DNA of 64,000 bases from DATFQI01 sp963816955 (GCA_963816955.1 CAWFME010000005.1:682001-746000); one strand, 5' to 3'. Counted from the first letter of the stretch, positions 35,357 through 44,988 are shown. Translations and numbers: made by a program. The notes: generated from the sequence alone by a model not told the origin.

Positions 35357-36169
35357 TCAGAGCGTGGCGCAGGCGGGCCGGAAGGCGGGGTCGGCCGGGC
35401 CGGGGCGGCCGAGCGCGTTGAGCGTCAGCCCGATCGCCGGCTGGTCGTAGGGGATCCGCAGGTGCTCGGACGTGTCGTTCGGGCAGACGTCCTGGAGCGT
35501 CACGTTGGTCACGTTCGCGTCCGGCGCCAGGTAGCCGGAGGTGTACGGGACGACGACCTGGTCGTAGCGGGTGACGATCTGCGTGTAGGAGACGTCGCCG
35601 GGCGTCTCGTCGCCCGCGTTGAGGTCGCGCAGGAACGCGGAGCCCGCGACCTGCTGGCGGCAGGCGGGGCAGGACAGGCCCGCGACGGGCGCGAACGGGT
35701 TGGTCGTGCCGTGGTTGGACGGCGCGAGCCCCACGAGGTCCTCGACGATCCCGGCGCCGCCCAGGTACTTGATGAAGGAGCGCGGCATCAGCCCGCCCTG
35801 CGAGTGCCCGACGAGGCTGACCTTCGCGGCGCCCGTGCTCGCCCGCACGCCGGCCACGAAGTCGCGCAGCTCGCGCGCGGAGCGCTCGATCTCCCCGACG
35901 CCGTAGATCCCGAGCAGCCCCGAGCCGTTATAGGAGCCGTAGTTGAGCGCGTACACGCAGTAGCCGGCCGCCTTGAGCGCCGGCGACATCGCCTGCCAGT
36001 TGTCGAAGCGGTTCTCGAACGTCCCGTGGACGAGCACCACGGGGTACGGGCGCGCCGCCGTCGGGGTACACGGGAGGTTGGCGCCCGGGGGCGGCGGCGC
36101 CGCCGCGGAGGCCGCGGACGGTACGACCAGGAGCAGGAGCAGGGCGACGACGGCGAGCAGGAGGCGCAT
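35357..36169 (-). CDS. Secreted triacylglycerol lipase/esterase
   Basis: The ATG at 36169 gives a clean signal peptide (MRLLLAVVALLLLLVVPSAA). The alpha/beta hydrolase core has an oxyanion HGTFEN, the nucleophile elbow SLVGHSQGGLMPR, an Asp region RYDQVVVPY and His in TSEHLRIPYD. Four or more Cys fit extracellular disulfides. It resembles actinobacterial class I/LipA-type lipases. An upstream ATG at 36208 would lie inside the palindromic operator. It is divergent from the desaturase operon and shares its promoter region. Confidence 0.88.
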   Translation of the reverse strand: MRLLLAVVALLLLLVVPSAASAAAPPPPGANLPCTPTAARPYPVVLVHGTFENRFDNWQAMSPALKAAGYCVYALNYGSYNGSGLLGIYGVGEIERSARELRDFVAGVRASTGAAKVSLVGHSQGGLMPRSFIKYLGGAGIVEDLVGLAPSNHGTTNPFAPVAGLSCPACRQQVAGSAFLRDLNAGDETPGDVSYTQIVTRYDQVVVPYTSGYLAPDANVTNVTLQDVCPNDTSEHLRIPYDQPAIGLTLNALGRPGPADPAFRPACATL

Positions 36170-36207
36170 GGGCACGACGGTAGAGAGATCCGAGAGATGT
36201 TGCGCCA

Positions 36208-36245
36208 TTCAGAACCATTACATCGATCGGTGTTAAGGTTCTGAA
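36208..36245. promoter_or_regulatory. 38-base palindromic operator between lipase and desaturase operon
   Basis: Outer arms TTCAGAACC (36208-36216) and GGTTCTGAA (36237-36245) are perfect complements. The inner part continues the symmetry with about three mismatches and contains TTACATCGATCGGTGT at 36218-36233. The complement of this 16-mer, ACACCGATCGATGTAA, recurs exactly at 50825-50840. The reductase GTG at 36247 starts one base after the palindrome, so binding would block expression directly. A TetR-like dimer pair is a reasonable guess for the ligand. Confidence 0.72.
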
Positions 36246-36246
36246 C

Positions 36247-37344
36247 GTGGCAGAGAGGGGTGCGCGCCCGAAGGTCCCGCGGATTCAGCGCAAGCTGCTG
36301 AACGTCATCGGCGCGCTCACGACGCCGCTGCTGCCCGACGACTACCTCGAGCTGATCAACCCGCTGTGGTCGACGCGCGAGCTGCGCGGGAAGATCGAGT
36401 CGATCGACCCCGAGACCCCCGACGCCGCGACCGTGCTGATCAGGCCCGGCTACCAGTGGGAGGGCCACGACCCCGGCCAGTACACGCGCATCGGCGTGGA
36501 CATCGGCGGCCGCCGGCACTGGCGCGCCTACTCGCTCACGAGCGACCCCGAGCGGCCCGACGGCTGCATCTCGATCACCGTCAAGAACGTCGACGAGGGC
36601 GTCGTCTCGCCCACCCTGGTCCGCCGCGGCCGGCCCGGCAGCATCGTCTCGCTCGGCGGCGTCGAGGGCGAGTTCGTGCTCCCGGAAGGCGAGCTGCCGG
36701 AGAAGCTCCTGTTCGTCTCCGCCGGCTCGGGAATTACACCGATCATGAGCATGATTCGCTCCCTCGAGCACCGGGACAAGCTCGACGACGTCGTCCTCCT
36801 GCACTCCGCCCGCACGCGCGAGGAGGTCATCTTCGGCGACGAGCTGCGAGAGCTCGCGGACAAGCACGACGGCTTCACGCTGCACGAGCAGCACACGAAG
36901 GACGACGGCCGGCTGAAGCCCGAGGACCTCGACCGGCTGTGCCCGGACTGGAAGGAGCGCGAGGCCTACGTCTCCGGCCCGGGCGAGATGCTCGACGCGC
37001 TCGACGAGCACTGGGAGGCGCACGGCGACTGCGACAAGCTGCACATGGAGCGCTTCCAGCCCAAGATCGGCGGCGGCGAGGAGGGCGAGGGCGGCACGAT
37101 CGCCTTCAAGGTCTCCGACTGCGAGACGGAGTGCGACGGCTCCACGCCGATCCTCGTGGCCGGCGAGGAGGCCGGGCTGGAGCTGCCCTTCGGCTGCCGC
37201 GAGGGCATCTGCCACACCTGCGTCGGCACGCTGCGCGAGGGCAAGGTCCGCGACCTGCGCACCGGCAAGGTGCACGGCAACCAGGGCGAGACCGTCCGCA
37301 CCTGCATCCACGCCCCCGAGGGGCCCATCGAGATCGAACTCTGA
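36247..37344 (+). CDS. Ferredoxin reductase with C-terminal 2Fe-2S ferredoxin domain
   Basis: The 365-residue electron-transfer protein has an FAD-binding domain (WRAYSLTSDP with the RxYS motif), an NAD(P)H domain (LLFVSAGSGITPIMSMIRSL) and a plant-type ferredoxin domain (LPFGCREGICHTCVG plus a later Cys in VRTCIHAPEG). It passes electrons from NAD(P)H to the desaturase encoded eight bases downstream, as Rv3230c does for DesA3 in mycobacteria. The GTG start lies right against the operator, so the transcript may be leaderless. Confidence 0.93.
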   Translation: MAERGARPKVPRIQRKLLNVIGALTTPLLPDDYLELINPLWSTRELRGKIESIDPETPDAATVLIRPGYQWEGHDPGQYTRIGVDIGGRRHWRAYSLTSDPERPDGCISITVKNVDEGVVSPTLVRRGRPGSIVSLGGVEGEFVLPEGELPEKLLFVSAGSGITPIMSMIRSLEHRDKLDDVVLLHSARTREEVIFGDELRELADKHDGFTLHEQHTKDDGRLKPEDLDRLCPDWKEREAYVSGPGEMLDALDEHWEAHGDCDKLHMERFQPKIGGGEEGEGGTIAFKVSDCETECDGSTPILVAGEEAGLELPFGCREGICHTCVGTLREGKVRDLRTGKVHGNQGETVRTCIHAPEGPIEIEL

Positions 37345-37352
37345 GGAGACCC

Positions 37353-38624
37353 ATGGTCAAGCTCGCCGACGAACCCGATAACCCGCTCCACAAGCTCAGC
37401 GCCGAGCAGCTCGAGGCGCTCGGGCGCGAGTTCGACGAGCTCCACGAGTTCGTCAAGGAGGACCTCGGCGAGCGCGACGCCAAGTACATCCGCTCGATCA
37501 TCGAGCTGCACCGCCGGCTCGGCCTGATCGGCCGCGCCGAGCTGCTCGCCGCGTCGTTCTGGCCGACCTGGATCCTCGGGACCGCCACGCTCTCGGTGGC
37601 GAAGATCCTCGAGAACATGGAGATCGGCCACAACGTCCTGCACGGCCAGTGGGACTGGATGAACGACCCGGTCATCAACTCCCAGGCATGGGACTGGGAC
37701 ACGGCCTCGACCGCCGCCGCGTGGAAGCACTCGCACAACTTCGTGCACCACACGTACACGAACATCCGCGGCAAGGACAAGGACCTCGGCTACGAGATCA
37801 TGCGGATCGACCCGCACCAGCCGTGGCATCCCGTCTACCTGCTGCAGCCGGTCTACAACCTGCTGCTGATGGCGCTGTTCGAGTGGGGGGTCGCGTTCCA
37901 CGACCTGGACCTCGACGCGGTCCGCTCGGGCGAGAAGTCCATGAAGGACGTCCGCTACGAGCTCAAGGGCATCTGGGGCAAGGCGTGGCGCCAGATCCTC
38001 AAGGACTACATCGCGTGGCCGCTGATGAGCGCCGGCGCGGCGGGGGCCGTCGCGTACGCCGTGGGGCCGGCGAAGGTCAGCCGCTGGGACCGGCTGCGCC
38101 GCCGCGGCCCCTCGCGCGCGCAGCACGCGCTGGCGGCGGCCGAGAAGGCCTACAACCGCACCGTGGCGGCGGACGCCGCAGCGAACGTCATCCGCAACGT
38201 GTGGTCGTACTCGATCATCTTCTGCGGGCACTTCCCCGACCAGACCTACACCTTCAGCGAGAAGGAGGTCGAGGACGAGACGAAGGGCGGGCGCTACGTG
38301 CGCCAGCTGGTCGGCGCGGCGAACATCGAGGGCGGGCCGTTCTTCCACGTCATGAGCGGCAACCTCGGCTACCAGGTCGAGCACCACCTCTACCCGGACA
38401 TGCCGAGCACGCGCTACGGCGAGATCGCGCCCAAGGTGCGCGAGATCTGCGAGCGCTACGACCTGCCCTACAACACCGGGCCGCTGAGCCAGCAGCTCGG
38501 GATGGTGCAGCGCACGATCCTCCGGCTCGCCTTCCCCGGCGGCAAGGTCCGGCCGAAGCCGGGCCCGTACCGCGGCGAGAAGGTCCGCAACTCCGGCGAG
38601 CGGGAGACCGCGCTGGCCGCCTGA
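37353..38624 (+). CDS. Membrane fatty acid desaturase (DesA3-like)
   Basis: This diiron desaturase inserts a double bond in acyl chains. The three histidine boxes are GHNVLH, HSHNFVHH and QVEHHLYP, with two hydrophobic regions between them. The length is 423 residues. GAGGAG precedes the ATG at 37353. The upstream reductase-ferredoxin is its electron donor, and the divergent lipase could supply fatty acids. The shared operator implies lipid-responsive control. Confidence 0.93.
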   Translation: MVKLADEPDNPLHKLSAEQLEALGREFDELHEFVKEDLGERDAKYIRSIIELHRRLGLIGRAELLAASFWPTWILGTATLSVAKILENMEIGHNVLHGQWDWMNDPVINSQAWDWDTASTAAAWKHSHNFVHHTYTNIRGKDKDLGYEIMRIDPHQPWHPVYLLQPVYNLLLMALFEWGVAFHDLDLDAVRSGEKSMKDVRYELKGIWGKAWRQILKDYIAWPLMSAGAAGAVAYAVGPAKVSRWDRLRRRGPSRAQHALAAAEKAYNRTVAADAAANVIRNVWSYSIIFCGHFPDQTYTFSEKEVEDETKGGRYVRQLVGAANIEGGPFFHVMSGNLGYQVEHHLYPDMPSTRYGEIAPKVREICERYDLPYNTGPLSQQLGMVQRTILRLAFPGGKVRPKPGPYRGEKVRNSGERETALAA

Positions 38625-38675
38625 GGGGGGCAACCGCGACGCCGAGACCCCGCGCAGCCGCGCCGACGGGGCGCG

Positions 38676-39224
38676 CTACCGGGCCAGGGCCGATGGCGCG
38701 AGCGGCTCCTGAGGCTCGGCGGTCGCGGGGGCCAGCCGCGCCTGCCACCAGCCCACGTCGTGCCAGGCGCCGAGCTTGTAGCCGAAGTCGCGGTAGATCC
38801 CGACGGGCCGGAAGCCCACTGATTCGTGGAGCGCGACGCTCGCCTCGTTGGGGAGCGTGATGCCGGCGACCACGACCTGCAGCCGCTGGCGGGCGAGCAG
38901 CGGCAGCAGCGCCTGGTAGAGCTCCCGGCCGACGCCCGAGCGATGACGCGCGGCGTCCACGTAGACGGTGACCTCCACGACCCAGCGGTACGCGGGCCGC
39001 GAGCGGTGTGCCGTGCCGTACGCGTAGCCGGCCACGGCGCCGTCGCGCTCGGCCACGAGCCACGGGTAGCGCTCGGCGGTCGTCGCGATCCGGCGCTCCA
39101 TCTCGGCTGGATCCGGCGGCTCGTCCTCGAAGGAGGCGACGCCCGCGGTCACGTTGGGCGCGTAGATCTCGGCGCACGCACCGGCGTCGGCGGAGGGGTC
39201 GGCGTGGCGGATCACCCGCCACAT
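38676..39224 (-). CDS. GNAT acetyltransferase, phosphinothricin-acetyltransferase-like
   Basis: The 182-residue protein follows the Pat/Bar/MddA pattern: IRHADPSADAGACAEIYAPN, RYPWLVAERDGAVAGYAY, VYVDAARHRSGVGRELYQALL (acetyl-CoA loop) and HESVGFRPVGIYRDFGYKLG. These enzymes acetylate small amine substrates such as methionine sulfoximine. ATG at 39224 is used. There is no operon partner; the desaturase ends 51 bases away. Confidence 0.88.
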   Translation of the reverse strand: MWRVIRHADPSADAGACAEIYAPNVTAGVASFEDEPPDPAEMERRIATTAERYPWLVAERDGAVAGYAYGTAHRSRPAYRWVVEVTVYVDAARHRSGVGRELYQALLPLLARQRLQVVVAGITLPNEASVALHESVGFRPVGIYRDFGYKLGAWHDVGWWQARLAPATAEPQEPLAPSALAR

Positions 39225-39250
39225 GGTGGCAGCGGGTAGCGTCCCGCCTG

Positions 39251-39367
39251 ATGCGCCTGTACGACCATCCCGCGTCGGGAAACTGCATGAAGGCCCGAAT
39301 CGCGCGGCGCCAGCTCGGGGTCGACGACCTCGCCCCGTTCCCGGCGCATGCGATGGCGGCCTCGTGA
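39251..39367 (+). pseudogene. Glutathione S-transferase-like remnant
   Basis: Thirty-eight codons start MRLYDHPASGNCMKARIA, the conserved first strand and helix of the glutathione S-transferase thioredoxin fold, and end DLAPFPAHAMAAS. Normal proteins have about 200 residues, so the middle has been deleted. Its stop overlaps the GTG of the following SDR gene, so it might still be translated as a leader. Confidence 0.6.
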
Positions 39368-40167
39368 GCCGGCTGGCGGTGATCACCGGCGCCTCGAGCG
39401 GGATCGGCGAGGCGACGGCGGTGCGGCTCGCGCGGGAGGAGGGGCTGCGGCTCGTGCTCGTCGCGCGGCGCGAGGACCGCCTGCGCGCACTCGCGGAATG
39501 GATCGGCCAGGGCACCACCTACGTCGCCGCCGACCTGACCGCGGAGGACGCGCCGGCGCGCGTGCGCGAGCACGTCGAGGGCCTCGGCGACCCGCTCGGC
39601 CTGCTCGTCAACAACGCCGGCGCGGCCTGGCGCGCGACGTTCGCCGACGGCGGCTACGAGAACGTGCGCCGCACGATGGAGATCAACTTCGACGCGGTGC
39701 TGCGGCTCACCGAGGCGCTGCTGCCGCTGCTGCGCGCCGCCGCGCCGAGCGCGATCGTGAACGTCTCCAGCACCGCCGGGCGCGTCGCGCGCGGCGGCAC
39801 GGGCGCGTACTCCGCGAGCAAGTTCGCGCTCGCCGGCTGGAGCGACTCGCTGCACCTGGAGGAGGCGCCGCACGGGGTCCATGTCGGGCTCGTGCTCCCG
39901 GGCTTCATCGCCACGGAGGGCTTCCCGCAGGCGGAGCTGCGCGCCAAGGCGCTCACGCGCCGCCTGGTCTCGACGCCCGAGCAGGGCGCCGAGGCGATCG
40001 TGCAGGCCGGGCTCGGCCGCCGGGCGGAGCGCTACGTGCCGCGCCCCTACGGCCTGGCGGCGGCGCTGCGGGTCGTCGCGCCACGGCTGGTGCGGCGGGC
40101 GCTCGGCGGCGGCGCCGCGCAGGCGATGACGACCAGGACGGGAGCGGACGCCGCCGAGGGGCGGTGA
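39364..40167 (+). CDS. Short-chain dehydrogenase/reductase
   Basis: The 267-residue classical SDR shows ITGASSGIGEA at the cofactor site, NNAGAAW, VNVSSTAGRV with the catalytic Ser, and YSASKFALAG as YxxxK. A C-terminal extension beyond 240 is Arg/Ala-rich. GTG at 39364 overlaps the glutathione-S-transferase remnant. The substrate is unknown. Confidence 0.9.
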   Translation: MSRLAVITGASSGIGEATAVRLAREEGLRLVLVARREDRLRALAEWIGQGTTYVAADLTAEDAPARVREHVEGLGDPLGLLVNNAGAAWRATFADGGYENVRRTMEINFDAVLRLTEALLPLLRAAAPSAIVNVSSTAGRVARGGTGAYSASKFALAGWSDSLHLEEAPHGVHVGLVLPGFIATEGFPQAELRAKALTRRLVSTPEQGAEAIVQAGLGRRAERYVPRPYGLAAALRVVAPRLVRRALGGGAAQAMTTRTGADAAEGR

Positions 40168-40199
40168 GGCGCGGCGGCCGCGCGGGTATCCCTCCGACG

Positions 40200-40634
40200 A
40201 TGCACAATGCCAGCGTGAACACCCGGAGCGCGCCCGACGGCAGCAAGCAGGTCGTGGCGTGCTTCGACCTGATCGAGGACGAGATCGCGGCCGTCGCGCG
40301 CGCGGTCGACGTCTCGCGCACCGAGCAGTTCCGGCACGAGGAGCTCTCCACCGACGACGTGGTGGCGATGCGCGAGCTGACCGCGCTCGCGGACCAGCTG
40401 ACCGCGCTGGCCGGCTACGGCAGCGCCGTCACCGTCGAGCTGAGCCCGGCGCGCCTGGTCGCGCTGCGCGACACCCTGCACGTCTTCGTCGAGCAGCGCG
40501 ACGAGGCGGGCTTCACGCGCGAGGAGGACCGCGACGCGTACGGCGTCGCGCTCGCCCTCGCCGCCCCGCTCGCCGACCTCGGGGCGGACGCCCTGCGGGC
40601 CGCGCTCGACGCGGCCGAGCACGCCGGCTGCTGA
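40200..40634 (+). CDS. Hypothetical protein, helical
   Basis: ATG at 40200 gives 144 residues: an acidic, helix-rich protein with EELSTDDVVAMRELTALADQL and LSPARLVALRDTLHVFVEQRD. I recognise no domain. Codon use matches the neighbours. It lies 32 bases after the SDR and 51 before the glyoxalase-fold gene, possibly one operon. Confidence 0.65.
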   Translation: MHNASVNTRSAPDGSKQVVACFDLIEDEIAAVARAVDVSRTEQFRHEELSTDDVVAMRELTALADQLTALAGYGSAVTVELSPARLVALRDTLHVFVEQRDEAGFTREEDRDAYGVALALAAPLADLGADALRAALDAAEHAGC

Positions 40635-40685
40635 GCTCCGCCCGAGTTGGCGCGCGCGGCCCCGCCGGCCGGGTAGCCCCGCGGC

Positions 40686-41042
40686 ATGGTGCAAGGAATC
40701 GCGACGGTGTGGCTGCCCGTCAACGACATGGACCGAGCGACCGGCTTCTATGCGGACACGCTCGGGCTGCAGCTGAAGGACAACCACGGCGAGTGGGCCG
40801 AGCTCGAGGCGGACGGCCTCACGATCGGGCTGAACGCGCGCGACGAGGAGAGCCCGTCGCCCGAGGGCGGCGCGGTGATCGCGTTCCGCCCGCAGGCGGG
40901 CATCGACGAGGAGGTCGAGCGGCTCCGCGGCGAGGGCGTCGACTTCGTCGACGGCATCAGCGACCACCCCTGGGGCCGCATCGCGCCCTTCAAGGACCCC
41001 GACGGGAACAGCCTCCAGCTCTACGAGCCCCCGCAGGGCTGA
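40686..41042 (+). CDS. VOC-superfamily (glyoxalase/bleomycin-resistance-like) protein
   Basis: The 118-residue protein has the paired beta-alpha-beta-beta-beta modules of the vicinal oxygen chelate fold: VWLPVNDMDRATGFYADTLG, LEADGLTIGLNARD and FKDPDGNSLQLYEPPQ, with likely metal Glu at the end. These are metal-dependent lyases, isomerases or binding proteins; the substrate is not evident. Confidence 0.87.
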   Translation: MVQGIATVWLPVNDMDRATGFYADTLGLQLKDNHGEWAELEADGLTIGLNARDEESPSPEGGAVIAFRPQAGIDEEVERLRGEGVDFVDGISDHPWGRIAPFKDPDGNSLQLYEPPQG

Positions 41043-41066
41043 CGCTCGCGCGACGCCGGCGCGCCC

Positions 41067-42977
41067 CTAGGCGCCGCCGGCGATCGTCGCCGCGCTCGCC
41101 AGGCACGGCTCCGGGATCCCGAACGCGTCGACGAGATGCCGCGCATGCGGCGCGAGGTCCGCGCACGCCGCATTGACGGCGCGGATGACGGCCTTCGAGC
41201 GCGTGGAGGAGAAGCGGCCGTGCTCCTGGAACCAGCCGCGCTCGCGCTCGAGCAGGCTCAGGGCGTGCAGGTCGCACAGGCGCGAGAGCAGCTCGCGCTC
41301 GCCCTCGGGGGCGCGCTCGACGGCGTCCGAGAACGCCTCCAGCACGAGCCGGTCGGCGTAGGCGCGCGCGGCCAGCACCAGGTGGTCCTGGCACTCGATC
41401 AGGAGCTCGAACGGGTCCGTCTCGTCGTCGAGGCCGCCGCGCAGCCGGCGGGCGAGGCTGGCCAGCACGTGGTCCTCGCGCCAGCGGACGGCGTCGAGCT
41501 GCGCGCCCCGCTCCAGCAGGTCGTACTCGTCGTCGCGGCCGGGGAGCAGGTCGTCGCCGATCCTCCCGACGAGCTCGCGCAGCGCCGAGCGCTCGGCGAT
41601 CAGCGCGAACACCTGGCCGGCGAAGAAGGCGGCGGTGCCGAGCGTGTCCAGCTCCTCGGTCTCGTGCTTGAAGCCGGTGAGGAGGTTCTTGGCCACGAGC
41701 TGCAGCAGCACCGTGTTGTCGCCCTCGAAGGTCGTGAAGACGTCCGTGTCGGCCTTCAGCGCCGCGAAGCGGTTGGCGCGCAGGTAGCCCTGGCCGCCGC
41801 ACGCCTCGCGGCAGGCCTGGATCGTGGTCGAGGCGTGCCAGGTGCCGACGGCCTTCAGCGCCGCCGCCATCGTCTCGAGCTCGCGGCCGCGCTCGCCCAC
41901 CTCGCCGAAGCGCTCGGCCAGCGTGGCCACGAGCCGCTCCTGGGCGAAGTGCAGCGCGTAGGCGTCGGCGAGGTGCGGCAGCAGGCGGCGCTGGTGCGTG
42001 CGGTAGGTCATCAGCGTCACCTCCTCGCCCTCGGGCGGGCCGAACTGGCGCCGGGCGCAGGCGTGGCGGACGGCGATCGCGAGCGCGACCTTGGAGGCGT
42101 TGATGGCGGCGCCGCAGACGCTCACGCGGCCCTGGATGAGGGTGCCGAGCATCGAGAAGAAGCGCTTCGTCGGGCTCTCGATCTCCGAGAAGTAGGTGCC
42201 GTTCTCGGAGACGTGCGCGTAGCGGTCCAGCAGCGCCTCGCGCGGCACCCGCACGCCGTCGAACCACAGCTTGCCGTTGTCGACGCCGTCGAGCCCGAGC
42301 TTGGGGCCGCAGTCCTCGATCCGCACGCCGTCGAGCACCTTGCCGTCGTCGTCGCGGATCGGCACGAGCAGCGCGTGCACGCCGCGCTCCTCGCCGCCGA
42401 CGATCAGCTGGGCGAAGACGGCGGCCATGCGGCCGTCGCGGGCGGCGTTGCCGATCCACATCTTGTGCGCGTCGTCGTCGGGCGTGTCGATCACGAACTC
42501 GGCCGCCTCGGCGTCGTAGGTCGCGGTCGTGCGCAGGCTCTGGACGTCGGAGCCGTGGGCGTCCTCGGTCATGGCGAAGCAGCCCGGCAGCTCGAGCGAG
42601 GCGATGTCGGCCAGGTAGCGCTCGTGGTGGCGCTCCGTGCCCAGGTGCAGCACCGCGCCGCCGAACAGGCCGAACTGCACGCCGACCTTCACGAGCAGCG
42701 AGAGGTCGCCGAACCCGAGCGTCTCGAAGCCCGAGATGTAGCCGCCGAGGTCGTCGTCGCCGCCGTACTCGCGCGGGTAGCCCGCGACCGTCTCGCCGCG
42801 GCCGGCCAGCTCGCGCGCCCAGGCCAGCACCTGCGCGCGGTGCTCCTCGATCGGCAGGTCGTAGGCGGGAGCGTTGCCGTCCTGGGAGAGCCACTCGCGG
42901 ACGCGGTCGCGCACGGCGGCGTGCGGACCGTCGAGGAAGCCTGCAGGTCGGTGACGGCGGCGGACATGGGCGGCCAT
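41067..42977 (-). CDS. Acyl-CoA oxidase/dehydrogenase family protein
   Basis: The protein of about 636 residues matches acyl-CoA oxidases: FAMTEDAHGSDVQSLRTTA at the FAD loop, the conserved KMWIGNAARDG, RFFSMLGTLIQGRVSVCG, ACGGQGYLRANRF and FEGDNTVLLQLVAKNLL with the catalytic Glu. It would catalyse the first step of beta-oxidation. The N-terminus looks frame-shifted: ATG at 42967 begins MSAAVTDLQA in one frame, while FLDGPHAAVRDRVREW continues in another after about 42940. The ATG at 42977 is in frame with the body but gives an odd start. This is the first of a series of indels to about 48.8 kb. Confidence 0.85.
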   Translation of the reverse strand: MAAHVRRRHRPAGFLDGPHAAVRDRVREWLSQDGNAPAYDLPIEEHRAQVLAWARELAGRGETVAGYPREYGGDDDLGGYISGFETLGFGDLSLLVKVGVQFGLFGGAVLHLGTERHHERYLADIASLELPGCFAMTEDAHGSDVQSLRTTATYDAEAAEFVIDTPDDDAHKMWIGNAARDGRMAAVFAQLIVGGEERGVHALLVPIRDDDGKVLDGVRIEDCGPKLGLDGVDNGKLWFDGVRVPREALLDRYAHVSENGTYFSEIESPTKRFFSMLGTLIQGRVSVCGAAINASKVALAIAVRHACARRQFGPPEGEEVTLMTYRTHQRRLLPHLADAYALHFAQERLVATLAERFGEVGERGRELETMAAALKAVGTWHASTTIQACREACGGQGYLRANRFAALKADTDVFTTFEGDNTVLLQLVAKNLLTGFKHETEELDTLGTAAFFAGQVFALIAERSALRELVGRIGDDLLPGRDDEYDLLERGAQLDAVRWREDHVLASLARRLRGGLDDETDPFELLIECQDHLVLAARAYADRLVLEAFSDAVERAPEGERELLSRLCDLHALSLLERERGWFQEHGRFSSTRSKAVIRAVNAACADLAPHARHLVDAFGIPEPCLASAATIAGGA

Positions 42978-43009
42978 GGGTATACCCGCAACCGGGGTAG
43001 GAGCGCGCC

Positions 43010-44188
43010 ATGCCCTCGATCCCCCGCGACCGCGAGAACGACTACACCTCGCGAGGCGGCCGCGCGCCGCCGCGAGTTCCTGGCCGACCAGACCGGCGTC
43101 GAGCTGGAGCACGTCTCCTCCTACTCCTTCGACCCCGCGCGCGTCCAGGGCAACGTGGAGCACTTCACGGGCGTCGCGCAGGTGCCGATCGGCGTCGCCG
43201 GGCCCGCTGCTCGTCGACGGCGAGCACGCCCAGGGCGAGTTCTACGTCCCGCTGGCCACCGCCGAGGGGACGCTGGTCGCCTCCTACAACCGCGGCATGA
43301 AGCTGCTGCGCGAGGCCGGCGGCGTGAAGACGACGATCCTCGACGACCGCATGCAGCGCGCCCCCGCGTTCGTGTTCGCGAGCGCCCGCGAGGCGCGCGA
43401 CTTCGGGACGCTGGCTCGGCGAGCACTTCGACGAGATCGCCGAGGCCGCGCAGGCGACGACGAAGTCGGGCCGGCTGATCGAGATCGAGCAGTACTCCGC
43501 CTAGCCGCATGCTCTACACGCGCTTCGACTACACGACGGGCGACGCGGCGGGCCAGAACCTCACGGGCAAGGCGACGGCGGCGGCGTGCGCGTGGATCGT
43601 CGCCAACTACGAGCCGGGGATCGAGCGCTTCTTCCTCGAGTCGAACTTCGCGACGGACAAGAAGAGCTCGCAGGTGAACATGCTGCGCACGCGCGGCAAG
43701 CGCGTGGTCGCGGAGGCGACGATCCCGAACGCGCTGTTCGAGAGCGTGATGCGCTCGAGCAGCGAGGTCATGTACCGCGCCCGCCAGGTCTCCAACCTCG
43801 GCGGCTTCATGTCGGGCGTCAACAACAACGGCGCCCACTCCGCCAACGGCATCACCGCGATGTTCATCGCCACGGGCCAGGACGCGGCCAACGTCGCGGA
43901 GTCCAGCGCCGCGTTCGTGTACGCCGAGCTGCGCGAGAACGGCGACTACTACTACTCCGTCACGATCCCGTCGCTGATCGTCGCCACCTACGGCGGCGGC
44001 ACGGGGCTGGCGACCCAGCGCGAGTGCCTGGAGCTGCTCGGGCTGCTACGGCAAGGGCAAGGTGCGCAAGTTCGACCGAGATCGTCGCGGCGACCGTGCT
44101 CTGCGGCGAGCTGTCGCTGGGCTCGGCGATCGTGGCGGAGGAGTGGGTCAACGCCCACGACCTCCTGGGCCGCAACCGGCCTTGCTAG
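43010..44188 (+). pseudogene. Hydroxymethylglutaryl-CoA reductase, frame-disrupted
   Basis: Across three frames the complete enzyme can be read: VELEHVSSYSFDPARVQGN, VPIGVAGP, FYVPLATAEGTLVASYNRG, IERFFLESNFATDKKSSQVN (catalytic Asp-Lys-Lys region), SGVNNNGAHSANGITAMFIA and ECLELLG...CYGKGKVRKF. Indels are needed near 43050, 43200, 43411, 43500, 44041 and 44073, most next to short G or C runs. An intact copy would make mevalonate from HMG-CoA with NAD(P)H. All catalytic motifs persist, so sequence error is as likely as gene death. Confidence 0.82.
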
Positions 44189-44988
44189 GAGACGGGCCAG
44201 AACCGCTTGACGAGCGGCAGCAGCACCGAGCGCGGCAGGTGCTGGCCCCAGAGCGCGGCGATCTGGTTGCCCGCGCCGGGACGGTGACGCGGTCGCCGGC
44301 CTCGAGCGCGCGCGACGGCGTCGCTCGGCGACCTTGTCGGCCTCGAGCCAGAGCGCGCCGGGGATGCGCTCGTCGGCGCCGCCGAAGCCGCCCTGCTCGC
44401 CGAACTCGGTGCGCACGGGCCCCGGGCAGACGGCGGAGACCGTCACGCCGGTGCCGCGCATCTCCTCGTGCAGCGCGTCGGTGAACGAGAGCACGAACGC
44501 CTTGGTCGCGCCGTAGGTGGCCTGGAACGGGACGGGCTGGAAGGCGATCAGCGAGGCGACGTTGAGCACGGCGCCGCGGCCGCGCGCGGCCATCTCGGGC
44601 AGGTAGTGGCCCGTGAGCGCGACGACCGCCTCGCGTTCGTGCGCACCATCGAGGTCTCCTTGGCGGCGTCGAGCTTCGTGAAGCGCCCGCCGCTGCCGAA
44701 GCCGGCGTTGTTGACGAGCACCTCGACCGTCAGCCCGCGCTGCTCGACCTCGGCGAGCAGGCTTCTTGCGGCTGCGCTCGTCGGAGACGTCGCCCGCGAC
44801 GACCTCGGCCTCGACGCCGTGGCCTCGGTGATCTCGTCGGCCAGCTCGCGCAGGCGCTCCTCGCGGCGCGCGACGAGCGTCACGCCGAGGCCGCGCGCGG
44901 CCAGCTCGCGCGCGATCTCCGCGCCGATGCCCGAGGAGGCGCCCGTGATCAGGCAGGTGGTGCCGGGGTCGGGCGGCGGGAGCGCCAT
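44185..44988 (-). pseudogene. Short-chain dehydrogenase, frame-disrupted
   Basis: Readable SDR blocks are TTCLITGASSGIGAEIAREL, VTLVARREERLRELADEI, VEVLVNNAGFGSGGRF, AVLNVASLIAFQPVPFQA and YGATKAFVLSF with YxxxK. They fall in different frames, with breaks near 44286, 44632, 44763 and 44822. The start at 44988 overlaps the end of the epimerase gene (TGATG) and the stop overlaps that of HMG-CoA reductase. It resembles DltE/YqjQ-type oxidoreductases. Confidence 0.78.
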
